DNA of 28,422 nt from a virus. Where the stretch lies: the IMG/VR virus record IMGVR_UViG_3300042563_001949, positions 1 through 28,422 of that record; one strand, written 5' to 3'. Below the pieces are notes generated by a model. It did no database searches, was not told the origin of the DNA, and saw only the letters and a list, made by a program, of their open reading frames with translations. The translations under genes and the position numbers were made by a program. Within the stretch, counting starts at the first letter, position 1. The number at the start of each line of letters is the position of its first letter. Below are positions 1 through 3,983 of the stretch, one piece after another.

Positions 1-40
1 TATATAACATATACATATCTTGTGCATCTTCAAACATCAT
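1..40 (-). CDS. Start of a truncated small gene at the window edge
   Basis: Thirteen open codons read leftward from ATG at 40-38 (MMFEDAQDMYMLY) and run off the window. The preceding leader (ACTAAACTAAATATT before ATG) resembles the AT-rich leaders of the small genes further right. It lies directly downstream of the structured element at 71-150. A second ATG immediately follows the first, so the start could be three bases later. No family can be recognised from so few residues. Confidence 0.4.
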   Translation of the reverse strand, partial: MMFEDAQDMYMLY

Positions 41-70
41 AATATTTAGTTTAGTTAATTAGAATTAAAA

Positions 71-150
71 ATAGCAATGGTAGAACCTTTTATTATACTA
101 CATTTCTGGTGTCTTTACACCCAGTCCCTTGTGCACAGAGACATTGCTAT
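71..150 (-). ncRNA. Candidate structured RNA A, four-way junction with a T-tract
   Basis: A perfect 9-bp stem (71-79 with 142-150) closes three internal hairpins. Read on the minus strand they are a 4-bp stem with a G-U pair (141-125), a 7-bp hairpin with one bulged base (124-106) and a 4-bp stem (101-80). A short T-tract follows the closing stem (70-66), as in a terminator. The outline is a cloverleaf, but it lacks the D-loop GG, a 7-nt anticodon loop and a TTCRA T-loop, so it is not a normal tRNA. The strand is inferred from the T-tract and flanking minus-strand genes. Confidence 0.35.
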
Positions 151-154
151 TCAT

Positions 155-257
155 TGGTACTCTCACAAGGTTGCAACCCTTGAATTATAAGTAACATTTC
201 CACGTTCTTATAAGAAGACCCGCACAAGGCTAATGTCTAATCTGCTTGGATGAGAGT
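155..257 (-). ncRNA. Candidate structured RNA B, tRNA-like outline ending in ACCA
   Basis: A perfect 7-bp stem (251-257 with 159-165) closes about 85 nt and is followed on the minus strand by A then CCA (158-155), as in a tRNA acceptor end. Inside are a 5-bp hairpin with one bulge (248-244 with 230-225), a self-complementary TTCTTATAAGAA (216-205) and a 5-bp stem with 7-nt loop next to the 3' acceptor strand (182-178 with 170-166), placed like a T-arm. The loop GTTGCAA is not a canonical T-loop and no anticodon arm is visible. It could be a degenerate tRNA, a tRNA mimic or an unrelated RNA. Only four bases separate it from element A. Confidence 0.33.
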
Positions 258-264
258 ATTATAA

Positions 265-290
265 TCCCACAAGAAATTAATCTTGCGGGA
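265..290 (-). terminator. Hairpin after the 50-codon gene
   Basis: Ten-bp stem, loop of six. On the minus strand all ten positions pair, one as G-U; on the plus strand the same position is an A-C mismatch. This favours transcription from the minus strand. It begins 7 nt after the stop of the upstream gene. The following T-rich tract is imperfect. Confidence 0.55.
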
Positions 291-297
291 ATATATA

Positions 298-450
298 TTA
301 TACTAACTCTGACTTATAACTATTACTAAGGAATAGTAGATCATCTATAGAGAGAGTATTAAGATAATCTGCATAGGCAGCTTTATCTAATTTCTTGTTT
401 GATGCTTTAGAAGCATCTTTAATAATCTGTGAAATTAACTGAAAAATCAT
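298..450 (-). CDS. Small hypothetical protein, 50 aa
   Basis: ATG at 450-448, TAA at 300-298. The product begins MIFQLISQIIKDASKASNKK and ends in SYKSELV. It looks mostly helical and amphipathic, with an acidic and leucine-rich second half (LSIDDLLFL). A hairpin lies just after the stop, as for neighbouring minus-strand genes. The AACTTCTT motif used by genes at 1215-3625 is not visible upstream, so its promoter differs or is further away. An overlapping ORF starting at 475 encodes only 18 residues and is less attractive. No family recognised. Confidence 0.55.
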   Translation of the reverse strand: MIFQLISQIIKDASKASNKKLDKAAYADYLNTLSIDDLLFLSNSYKSELV

Positions 451-873
451 AACTGTAAGGTTTTATTGCAATCATAGTAACAGTATCAAGCCCTGTTATT
501 TGGCTGTATATATAAAAATTTATAAATTCCGGAAATGCTTATTATGTTTCTCTAACTATAGAGAGAAGTAATACTAATAGAGATAGTAATAGAGAAAGCT
601 ATTTAGCTATATAAAAGAATAGTATGTAAGGCTAAGGCCGGATAAAGGCCGTAGATATTAGAGTATAGAAGGAGGAAGAGGTTGTTAGTCCTATTATCTC
701 ACACTCTTTTCCTAACATTTATTAATCTTTTCTACAAGAATTACCGTGATTTACTAAATACCTCTTTTTGTAACTACCTGAGTATCAATACCAAAGTCTA
801 CTTGTTACACCGCGTGGTAAGAATAATTATTTTACCGTGCCCTGTCCCTGATATAAAAGATAGTTTATATAAA
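451..873. other. Gap of about 420 nt without a confident gene
   Basis: No convincing ATG-started ORF was found on either strand. Visible structure: AGCC/GGCT inverted repeat near 490-507, CTCT/AGAG inverted repeat at 550-567, GGCC/GGCC pair near 637-652, and an AT-rich inverted repeat near 817-837 (GGTAA/TTACC). The only long open frame on the plus strand begins with TTG and has no supporting signals. The stretch may hold untranslated RNA or regulatory DNA. Confidence 0.3.
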
Positions 874-905
874 AAAGAGTAACAAGGTTTCCCCTGTTAC
901 TCTTT
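874..905 (-). terminator. Rho-independent terminator
   Basis: Eleven-bp stem AAAGAGTAACA/TGTTACTCTTT followed on the minus strand by a T-tract. It starts 7 nt after the stop of the gene at 913-1215. Confidence 0.85.
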
Positions 906-912
906 CTCAGCA

Positions 913-1215
913 TTACTTAATTACTGCTACATCTGCAAGACTGAAAGTATGTAATACTTTACGCTCACCAATAGTATGAATTAAATTACCTTTAATCTCT
1001 ACTCCATCTTCTGTAACTCCGTCAATATAACTTACTTGTAGCAAGTTTACATTTTCAGCATTAATTACTTGTCCTACTTTCTTGGCAAGCATTGCCGTTA
1101 AAGTACCACCAAAAGATACATAAGCACCACCACTTTTGCTTTCACAAATTTCTAATGTTACTGCTTTGTTCTCATTCATAAAATCTAGTAAGCTAACTGT
1201 GTTTGAAAAATTCAT
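913..1215 (-). CDS. Hypothetical early-type protein, 100 aa
   Basis: The chosen start is the ATG at 1215-1213 (MNFSNTVSLLDFMNENK). The frame stays open upstream, but the extension would translate through the cassette motif at 1249-1263 and the preceding intergenic sequence, so the longer version is very unlikely. The product is soluble and seems beta-rich in its second half (a VSFGG segment and a VEIKGNLIHTIGERK segment). It is the leftmost gene with the repeated upstream motif, here 33 nt from the start rather than the usual 23-25. Terminator at 874-905. Function unknown. Confidence 0.7.
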   Translation of the reverse strand: MNFSNTVSLLDFMNENKAVTLEICESKSGGAYVSFGGTLTAMLAKKVGQVINAENVNLLQVSYIDGVTEDGVEIKGNLIHTIGERKVLHTFSLADVAVIK

Positions 1216-1248
1216 AATAATAAAATTTAAATGGTTAATAATCAAAAT

Positions 1249-1263
1249 AAGTAAAAAGAAGTT
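1249..1263 (-). promoter_or_regulatory. Cassette motif copy 1
   Basis: Minus-strand AACTTCTTTTTACTT, 33 nt upstream of the ATG at 1215. Fits consensus AACTTCTTNNTACTT. Confidence 0.6.
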
Positions 1264-1290
1264 AACTAAAGCTCCGAAGGAATATAAAAT

Positions 1291-1322
1291 AAACCTACTA
1301 CACACTTTGGCATAGTAGGTTT
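1291..1322 (-). terminator. Rho-independent terminator
   Basis: Perfect 10-bp stem AAACCTACTA/TAGTAGGTTT downstream of the 32-aa gene at 1345-1443. Confidence 0.75.
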
Positions 1323-1344
1323 AAAATAAGTTAAGGTATATAGT

Positions 1345-1443
1345 TTACTTACACGTCTGTAAGTATGGCCCTAATATCAGTAATGCATTACCTTTATTAT
1401 TACTAGCCACCCAGCTAAGGTGCGCTACTTTAACCTGTACCAT
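1345..1443 (-). CDS. Micro-gene, 32 aa
   Basis: ATG at 1443-1441, TAA at 1347-1345. The product begins MVQVKVAHLSWVASNNKGNA and ends in QTCK. It is supported by its position in the array rather than by homology: motif copy 2 lies 18 nt upstream and a clean 10-bp terminator lies 22 nt after the stop, and it is the only ATG-started frame filling the cassette. The protein is basic to neutral with a short hydrophobic stretch (ALLILGPYL). No known family. Confidence 0.5.
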   Translation of the reverse strand: MVQVKVAHLSWVASNNKGNALLILGPYLQTCK

Positions 1444-1461
1444 TTGGATATAAAGCAAAAC

Positions 1462-1476
1462 AAGTAATAAGAAGTT
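1462..1476 (-). promoter_or_regulatory. Cassette motif copy 2
   Basis: Minus-strand AACTTCTTATTACTT, 18 nt upstream of the ATG at 1443. Confidence 0.6.
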
Positions 1477-1510
1477 GACTAAAGCTCTGAAAGAATATAA
1501 AAATAAAAAA

Positions 1511-1524
1511 GGGGATTACTCCCC
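1511..1524 (-). terminator. Rho-independent terminator with stop codon in the loop
   Basis: Stem GGGGA/TCCCC, loop GTAA on the minus strand, followed by TTTTTTATTTTT. The TAA stop of the upstream gene (1518-1516) lies in the loop. Confidence 0.75.
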
Positions 1525-1773
1525 TATTAGTTCCATAGTAAAACTTGTACTAAAACCTGTACAATATTCACAAACTTGTTTAATATCAAAATATGTTTTT
1601 GCTAATTTCCAATCAATTTCTGAAGGTGTAACTGTACCTCTGTATCTGAATCCATGTTTATCTTCTTCTTCAGGGTCATAAGCATAAAAGTCCATTATAT
1701 TTATTTCAGGATTTATTCTGTCTTTAATCATTGTTAATACAAAGTTTACTGTGTCTTTATCAAGTTTGTTCAT
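1516..1773 (-). CDS. Hypothetical early-type protein, 85 aa
   Basis: ATG at 1773-1771, 23 nt downstream of motif copy 3. The product starts MNKLDKDTVNFVLTMIKD, has an acidic centre (DPEEEDKHGFRYRG) and a single CxxC pair (VCEYCTGF) near the C-terminus. One CxxC pair is not enough to claim a zinc site. The TAA stop is inside the terminator loop at 1511-1524, leaving almost no 3' untranslated sequence. No family recognised. Confidence 0.7.
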   Translation of the reverse strand: MNKLDKDTVNFVLTMIKDRINPEINIMDFYAYDPEEEDKHGFRYRGTVTPSEIDWKLAKTYFDIKQVCEYCTGFSTSFTMELIGE

Positions 1774-1796
1774 AATATATAGTTTAAGGTTACTGT

Positions 1797-1811
1797 AAGT
1801 AAAAAGAAGTT
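1797..1811 (-). promoter_or_regulatory. Cassette motif copy 3
   Basis: Minus-strand AACTTCTTTTTACTT, 23 nt upstream of the ATG at 1773. Confidence 0.65.
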
Positions 1812-1824
1812 TAAGCGTAGTAAA

Positions 1825-1846
1825 AAATAGAGCCTAAGCTCTATTT
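1825..1846 (-). terminator. Rho-independent terminator, TTAG loop
   Basis: Perfect 9-bp stem AAATAGAGC/GCTCTATTT with minus-strand loop TTAG, then TTTT. The TAG stop of the lipoprotein gene falls in the 5' arm. Confidence 0.85.
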
Positions 1847-2080
1847 ATATCTAGCATTAAATTGTGCTTGAGTTACAAATGCAGATGGTATGCTTTCATT
1901 AAAGGCAATCTCATCCACAAACTCTTTGTTCTTAGGATTAAGAATAGTCTCACTGTATGCATCACACTTGCAATGGCAATTCTTAGCTGAGCCACAGCTC
2001 GACAGTACTAATACTAATAATGTGATGATAATAATCATCGTTGATAGGCAGAACATACCTACGCTTGCTTGTCTTTTCAT
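1841..2080 (-). CDS. Predicted phage lipoprotein, 79 aa
   Basis: The N-terminus is a lipoprotein signal peptide: KR near the start, a hydrophobic stretch over residues 9-26 (MIIIITLLVLVL) and a lipobox L-S-S-C with the acceptor Cys at about residue 29. The mature part of about 50 residues is short, begins Cys-rich (CGSAKNCHCKCD) and is polar. It should be lipidated and held in the host envelope. ATG at 2080, 23 nt from motif copy 4. Phage lipoproteins expressed early or from prophages are often superinfection-exclusion factors that block DNA entry; that role is inference here. A lysis lipoprotein (o-spanin) is another possibility, but it sits far from the lysis cassette. Confidence 0.75.
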   Translation of the reverse strand: MKRQASVGMFCLSTMIIIITLLVLVLSSCGSAKNCHCKCDAYSETILNPKNKEFVDEIAFNESIPSAFVTQAQFNARYK

Positions 2081-2103
2081 AATAAATAGTTTAAAGTTTA
2101 AAT

Positions 2104-2118
2104 AAGTATAAAGAAGTT
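2104..2118 (-). promoter_or_regulatory. Cassette motif copy 4
   Basis: Minus-strand AACTTCTTTATACTT, 23 nt upstream of the ATG at 2080. Confidence 0.65.
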
Positions 2119-2123
2119 GTTTA

Positions 2124-2157
2124 AACTAAGACTCAGAATTTCTCCTGAATCTTAGTT
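2124..2157 (-). terminator. Rho-independent terminator
   Basis: Thirteen-pair stem with one G-T pair (outer arms AACTAAGA/TCTTAGTT), then a short T-tract. It contains the TGA stop (2135-2133) of the 52-aa gene in its 3' arm. Confidence 0.75.
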
Positions 2158-2291
2158 GCATTCATCTGCATATATAACTTAATATATAATGCATCTAACT
2201 TGTCTGAATCTACCATACCTTTCACAGCATATAATGCTGATAACATAGTTGTGTATTCATTCCAAGTTAAGGTTAATGTAGTTGTTTCCAT
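2133..2291 (-). CDS. Small helical protein, 52 aa
   Basis: ATG at 2291-2289 gives METTTLTLTWNEYTTMLSAL as N-terminus. The frame is open further upstream with a TTG start, but that extension would read through motif copy 5 and the terminator at 2339-2360, so the shorter form is chosen; its start is 23 nt from the motif. The product looks like two amphipathic helices separated near KGMVDSDK, possibly an oligomerising or inhibitor-type mini-protein. No family recognised. Confidence 0.65.
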   Translation of the reverse strand: METTTLTLTWNEYTTMLSALYAVKGMVDSDKLDALYIKLYMQMNATKIQEKF

Positions 2292-2314
2292 AGTAAATGT
2301 ATTAAGGTTAGAAT

Positions 2315-2329
2315 AAGTATAAAGAAGTT
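2315..2329 (-). promoter_or_regulatory. Cassette motif copy 5
   Basis: Minus-strand AACTTCTTTATACTT, 23 nt upstream of the ATG at 2291 and directly after the preceding T-tract. Confidence 0.65.
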
Positions 2330-2338
2330 TTAAAAAAA

Positions 2339-2360
2339 AGAGAGGACATAAATCCTCTCT
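2339..2360 (-). terminator. Rho-independent terminator
   Basis: Stem AGAGAGGA/TCCTCTCT with a 6-nt loop, then eight T on the minus strand. Confidence 0.85.
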
Positions 2361-2371
2361 AATTGTGAGTG

Positions 2372-2443
2372 CTAACTCTCTTGTGGTATTACGGTCCAAA
2401 GCAATAAGGAACCAACCCTTTGGTATACATAGGTAAGCTTCAA
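2372..2443 (-). CDS. Candidate TTG-started micropeptide, 23 aa
   Basis: The cassette between motif copy 6 and the terminator at 2339-2360 has no good ATG at the usual distance. A TTG at 2443-2441 lies exactly 23 nt from the motif, matching copies 3, 4 and 5, and opens a frame MKLTYVYQRVGSLLLWTVIP ending in QES and TAG (2374-2372), 11 nt before the terminator. The centre is hydrophobic (VGSLLLWTVI). The leader lacks the TTTAAATTATTT element. Alternatives are a 13-codon ATG ORF (2389-2430) or a non-coding transcript. Confidence 0.35.
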   Translation of the reverse strand: MKLTYVYQRVGSLLLWTVIPQES

Positions 2444-2466
2444 TTGGTCTACTTACTAGTCAAGAA

Positions 2467-2481
2467 AAGTATAAAGAAGTT
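2467..2481 (-). promoter_or_regulatory. Cassette motif copy 6
   Basis: Minus-strand AACTTCTTTATACTT, abutting the T-tract of the structured RNA unit at 2493-2580. Confidence 0.6.
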
Positions 2482-2492
2482 TAAAAAAAAAA

Positions 2493-2580
2493 GAGAAAAC
2501 CCCGCAGTTACTACATGCACTTAATTTTAGATGTGGTATATATTAGTTGTGCACACCACTTATCATGTTGGGATTTTCTC
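2493..2580 (-). ncRNA. Candidate small structured RNA in a cassette
   Basis: Motif copy 7 (2586-2600) is followed after only 5 nt by an 11-pair closing stem: GAGAAAATCCC (2580-2570) pairs with GGGGTTTTCTC (2503-2493) and is followed by a T-tract. Nested inside are ACATG/CATGT (2568-2564 with 2517-2513) and GTGGT/ACCAC. The whole transcript would therefore fold as one terminated, roughly 90-nt structure. The only ORF is seven codons (ATG at 2566). A non-coding RNA fits better than a protein gene. Confidence 0.5.
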
Positions 2581-2585
2581 AAGAT

Positions 2586-2600
2586 AAGTAAAAAGAAGTT
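2586..2600 (-). promoter_or_regulatory. Cassette motif copy 7, with an adjacent partial copy
   Basis: Minus-strand AACTTCTTTTTACTT. A second, incomplete copy (TTCTTTATACTT, 2602-2613) lies directly upstream, overlapping the terminator arm of the next gene. Confidence 0.6.
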
Positions 2601-2611
2601 TAAGTATAAAG

Positions 2612-2631
2612 AAAGGAGCCTAAGCTCCTTT
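2612..2631 (-). terminator. Rho-independent terminator, TTAG loop holding the stop
   Basis: Eight-bp stem AAAGGAGC/GCTCCTTT, minus-strand loop TTAG. The TAG in the loop is the stop codon of the 69-aa gene. Confidence 0.8.
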
Positions 2632-2829
2632 AATTCTAAGTATTCTGTGTCTAATGAATCCATTAGGCAACACAGACTCTTCAGCCTTAATTAATACACC
2701 TGTGGTAATCCAAGTGTTTAGCAATTTCTGCATAAACACGGAAGAACAAATCCTATCATCATTAAGACTCTTTTCTGTTCTTAACATTGGATCTTCCAAC
2801 ATTATGGTAATTTTTACATCAGTTCTCAT
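2620..2829 (-). CDS. Hypothetical early-type protein, 69 aa
   Basis: ATG at 2829, 24 nt from motif copy 8, leader containing TTTAAATTATTT. The product (MRTDVKITIMLEDPMLRTEK at its start) is basic towards the C-terminus (GFIRHRILRIKGA) and may be a small alpha/beta nucleic-acid or protein-binding fold. TAG stop in the terminator loop. No family recognised. Confidence 0.65.
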   Translation of the reverse strand: MRTDVKITIMLEDPMLRTEKSLNDDRICSSVFMQKLLNTWITTGVLIKAEESVLPNGFIRHRILRIKGA

Positions 2830-2853
2830 AAGAAATAATTTAAAGGTTAAGAG

Positions 2854-2868
2854 AAGTAAAAAGAAGTT
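2854..2868 (-). promoter_or_regulatory. Cassette motif copy 8
   Basis: Minus-strand AACTTCTTTTTACTT, 24 nt upstream of the ATG at 2829. Confidence 0.65.
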
Positions 2869-2882
2869 CTTTATTATAAAAA

Positions 2883-2907
2883 AGAAAGAGCCATTACAGC
2901 TCTCTCT
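2883..2907 (-). terminator. Rho-independent terminator
   Basis: Nine-pair stem (one G-T) AGAGAGAGC/GCTCTTTCT on the minus strand, loop TGTAATG, then TTTTTT. Confidence 0.8.
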
Positions 2908-2916
2908 CTTAAACCT

Positions 2917-2985
2917 TTAAGCATTAGGATTTATGGCCCATTGCTTAACTGTTATAATTCCGTTAATAACAACATATACTATCAT
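2917..2985 (-). CDS. Micropeptide, 22 aa
   Basis: ATG at 2985-2983, 24 nt from motif copy 9; leader has TTTAAATTATTT 3 nt before the codon after it (GCC-ATG). Product begins MIVYVVINGIITVKQWAINP and ends in NA before TAA. The first 13 residues are hydrophobic, the rest polar. The terminator at 2883-2907 closes the unit. The strict match to the cassette layout makes translation likely despite the length; function unknown. Confidence 0.5.
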   Translation of the reverse strand: MIVYVVINGIITVKQWAINPNA

Positions 2986-3009
2986 GGCAAATAATTTAAA
3001 GATTAAAGT

Positions 3010-3024
3010 AAGTATAAAGAAGTT
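3010..3024 (-). promoter_or_regulatory. Cassette motif copy 9
   Basis: Minus-strand AACTTCTTTATACTT, 24 nt upstream of the ATG at 2985. Confidence 0.65.
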
Positions 3025-3035
3025 CTTTAAAAAAC

Positions 3036-3055
3036 AAAGAGGCCTAAGCCTCCTT
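3036..3055 (-). terminator. Rho-independent terminator, TTAG loop
   Basis: Eight-pair stem AAGGAGGC/GCCTCTTT (one G-T), minus-strand loop TTAG, then GTTTTTT. Confidence 0.8.
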
Positions 3056-3058
3056 ATA

Positions 3059-3139
3059 TTACTCTCCTGTTTTATAACTTGCATAAGTCATAACAACACA
3101 GAAAGATACCCAGATAATATTACCAATAGCAATGTACAT
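3059..3139 (-). CDS. Membrane micropeptide, 26 aa
   Basis: ATG at 3139-3137, 24 nt from motif copy 10, leader with TTTAAATTATTT. The product has one predicted membrane span covering most of its length (IAIGNIIWVSFCVVMTYA) and a short tail SYKTGE before TAA. Single-span micropeptides of this size in phages can act on envelope proteins, but nothing here identifies a target. Terminator begins 4 nt after the stop. Confidence 0.5.
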   Translation of the reverse strand: MYIAIGNIIWVSFCVVMTYASYKTGE

Positions 3140-3163
3140 AATAAATAATTTAAAGATTAAAGA

Positions 3164-3178
3164 AAGTAATAAGAAGTT
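3164..3178 (-). promoter_or_regulatory. Cassette motif copy 10
   Basis: Minus-strand AACTTCTTATTACTT, 24 nt upstream of the ATG at 3139. Confidence 0.65.
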
Positions 3179-3188
3179 ATAAGAAGAA

Positions 3189-3210
3189 AAGAACTACCAA
3201 GGTAGTTCTT
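3189..3210 (-). terminator. Rho-independent terminator overlapping the stop
   Basis: Near-perfect palindrome AAGAACTACC/GGTAGTTCTT then TTTCTTCTT. The final Trp codon and TAG stop of the 52-aa gene lie in the stem. Confidence 0.8.
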
Positions 3211-3352
3211 CTTTAGCTTTGGAGAAGAAGCCTTGAGCTATCAATTCTTCTAGTCTAACTATGTGGTATACTAACTCCTCATAGGTGTGCATACGCAGTT
3301 CTTCCTCTCTTGTGAGTATCTCACGTAAGTCATTGTCTAGTCCTTCTTGCAT
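3194..3352 (-). CDS. Small acidic helical protein, 52 aa
   Basis: ATG at 3352-3350, 25 nt from motif copy 11, leader TTAAATTATTT. The product starts MQEGLDNDLREILTREEELR, is strongly acidic and predicted all-helical, probably a short coiled coil (heptad-like LxxxxxELxxLIxxL pattern), ending in KEELPW. TAG stop lies in the terminator stem. Acidic mini-proteins in early phage regions are often inhibitors of nucleic-acid-binding host proteins; this is only a general expectation. Confidence 0.6.
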   Translation of the reverse strand: MQEGLDNDLREILTREEELRMHTYEELVYHIVRLEELIAQGFFSKAKEELPW

Positions 3353-3377
3353 TGTAAATAATTTAATTGGTTAAGAT

Positions 3378-3392
3378 AAGTAATAAGAAGTT
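3378..3392 (-). promoter_or_regulatory. Cassette motif copy 11
   Basis: Minus-strand AACTTCTTATTACTT, 25 nt upstream of the ATG at 3352. Confidence 0.65.
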
Positions 3393-3401
3393 CTATAAAA
3401 A

Positions 3402-3423
3402 AGAAAGAGCCTAAGCTCTTTCT
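3402..3423 (-). terminator. Rho-independent terminator, TTAG loop
   Basis: Nine-bp stem AGAAAGAGC/GCTCTTTCT with minus-strand loop TTAG and following TTTT, 10 nt after the stop of the 63-aa gene. Confidence 0.85.
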
Positions 3424-3433
3424 ATGTGGCATA

Positions 3434-3625
3434 CTAACTTATCAGAGCTAAAAGAAGAAGAGATACTACCTTAGTATTATAGTCTTTTATTTCTTCCTCA
3501 TAAGTCTCCTCATAGTAGTGCATTTCTTCCGCCTTATAGTAGCACTGCCAACAATTTGCCTCTGCTTGGTTCTCATCAGCTAACCAATGATACCCTGTGT
3601 CTCCACATGTACATACATCATTCAT
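3434..3625 (-). CDS. Cys-rich small protein with hydrophobic tail, 63 aa
   Basis: ATG at 3625, 24 nt from motif copy 12, leader with TTTAAATTATTT. The N-terminal half has a C-x-C (CTCGDTGYHW) and a C-x2-C (CWQC) pair about 20 residues apart, with a nearby His: a plausible four-ligand zinc-ribbon-like site. A very acidic stretch follows (YYEETYEEEIKDY) and the last 11 residues are hydrophobic (VVSLLLLALIS). First gene of the leftward array. No family recognised. Confidence 0.65.
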   Translation of the reverse strand: MNDVCTCGDTGYHWLADENQAEANCWQCYYKAEEMHYYEETYEEEIKDYNTKVVSLLLLALIS

Positions 3626-3649
3626 AGTAAATAATTTAAAGATTAGAAA

Positions 3650-3664
3650 AAGTAGTAAGAAGTT
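3650..3664 (-). promoter_or_regulatory. Cassette motif copy 12
   Basis: Minus-strand AACTTCTTACTACTT, 24 nt upstream of the ATG at 3625. Rightmost copy; none is seen to the right of it. Confidence 0.65.
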
Positions 3665-3726
3665 ACAAAAACTTTCTCTGGAGGAAAAAAAAGTAGAAAA
3701 TGTTTTTACACACAGTAACTGCCTGC

Positions 3727-3780
3727 CTAGACAACAGGGGGGTGGCCTTCAGCTGCAGCTAGGGGGGGATGCTGCTGCAT
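3727..3780 (-). CDS. Doubtful 17-codon ORF behind a perfect Shine-Dalgarno
   Basis: AGGAGGAGGG (3794-3785, minus strand) lies 4 nt before an ATG at 3780 that opens a 17-residue Pro/Ala-rich frame (MQQHPPLAAAEGHPPVV) ending at TAG. Such a strong ribosome site is absent from all other genes here and is not normally used by Bacteroidota. It could be a chance product of the G/C-tract composition. Confidence 0.15.
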   Translation of the reverse strand: MQQHPPLAAAEGHPPVV

Positions 3781-3983
3781 AAGACCCTCCTCCTGGTAAC
3801 ATATACTAAGAAAATAAAACCTCCTAATCTTTTGTCCAGTTTTTGGTGCAAGAAACTTGACATTCTGGGGGGGACATCTGTGGCAAGAAGTGCCCGGGGG
3901 GTCTGGCTATTCTAAGGTACCTATAACAGTTCACCTTACTCTAAAGGATAGGTATAGTGAGTATACTTTTATATAGGATTGTT

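Noticed and set aside
71-257. Ordinary tRNA genes
   Set aside because: Closing stems, CCA and an arm-like hairpin exist, but D-loop GG, anticodon loop and T-loop TTCRA are missing.
682-882. A 66-codon plus-strand frame
   Set aside because: It starts with TTG, lacks a promoter or leader signals, lies against the local minus-strand gene direction and runs into the terminator of a minus-strand gene.
1216-1305. N-terminal extension of the 913-1215 gene
   Set aside because: It would translate the cassette motif and intergenic sequence. The internal ATG fits the cassette layout.
2292-2399. N-terminal extension of the 2133-2291 gene
   Set aside because: It reads through a terminator and a cassette motif. 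The in-frame continuity is coincidental.
1249-3664. CRISPR array, because a short motif recurs many times
   Set aside because: Copies are spaced unevenly (roughly 110-340 nt) and separated by ORFs and terminators, with no constant spacer length.
3737-3901. One canonical intramolecular G-quadruplex
   Set aside because: The G-runs are separated by about 20 to 100 nt, much beyond ordinary loop lengths.
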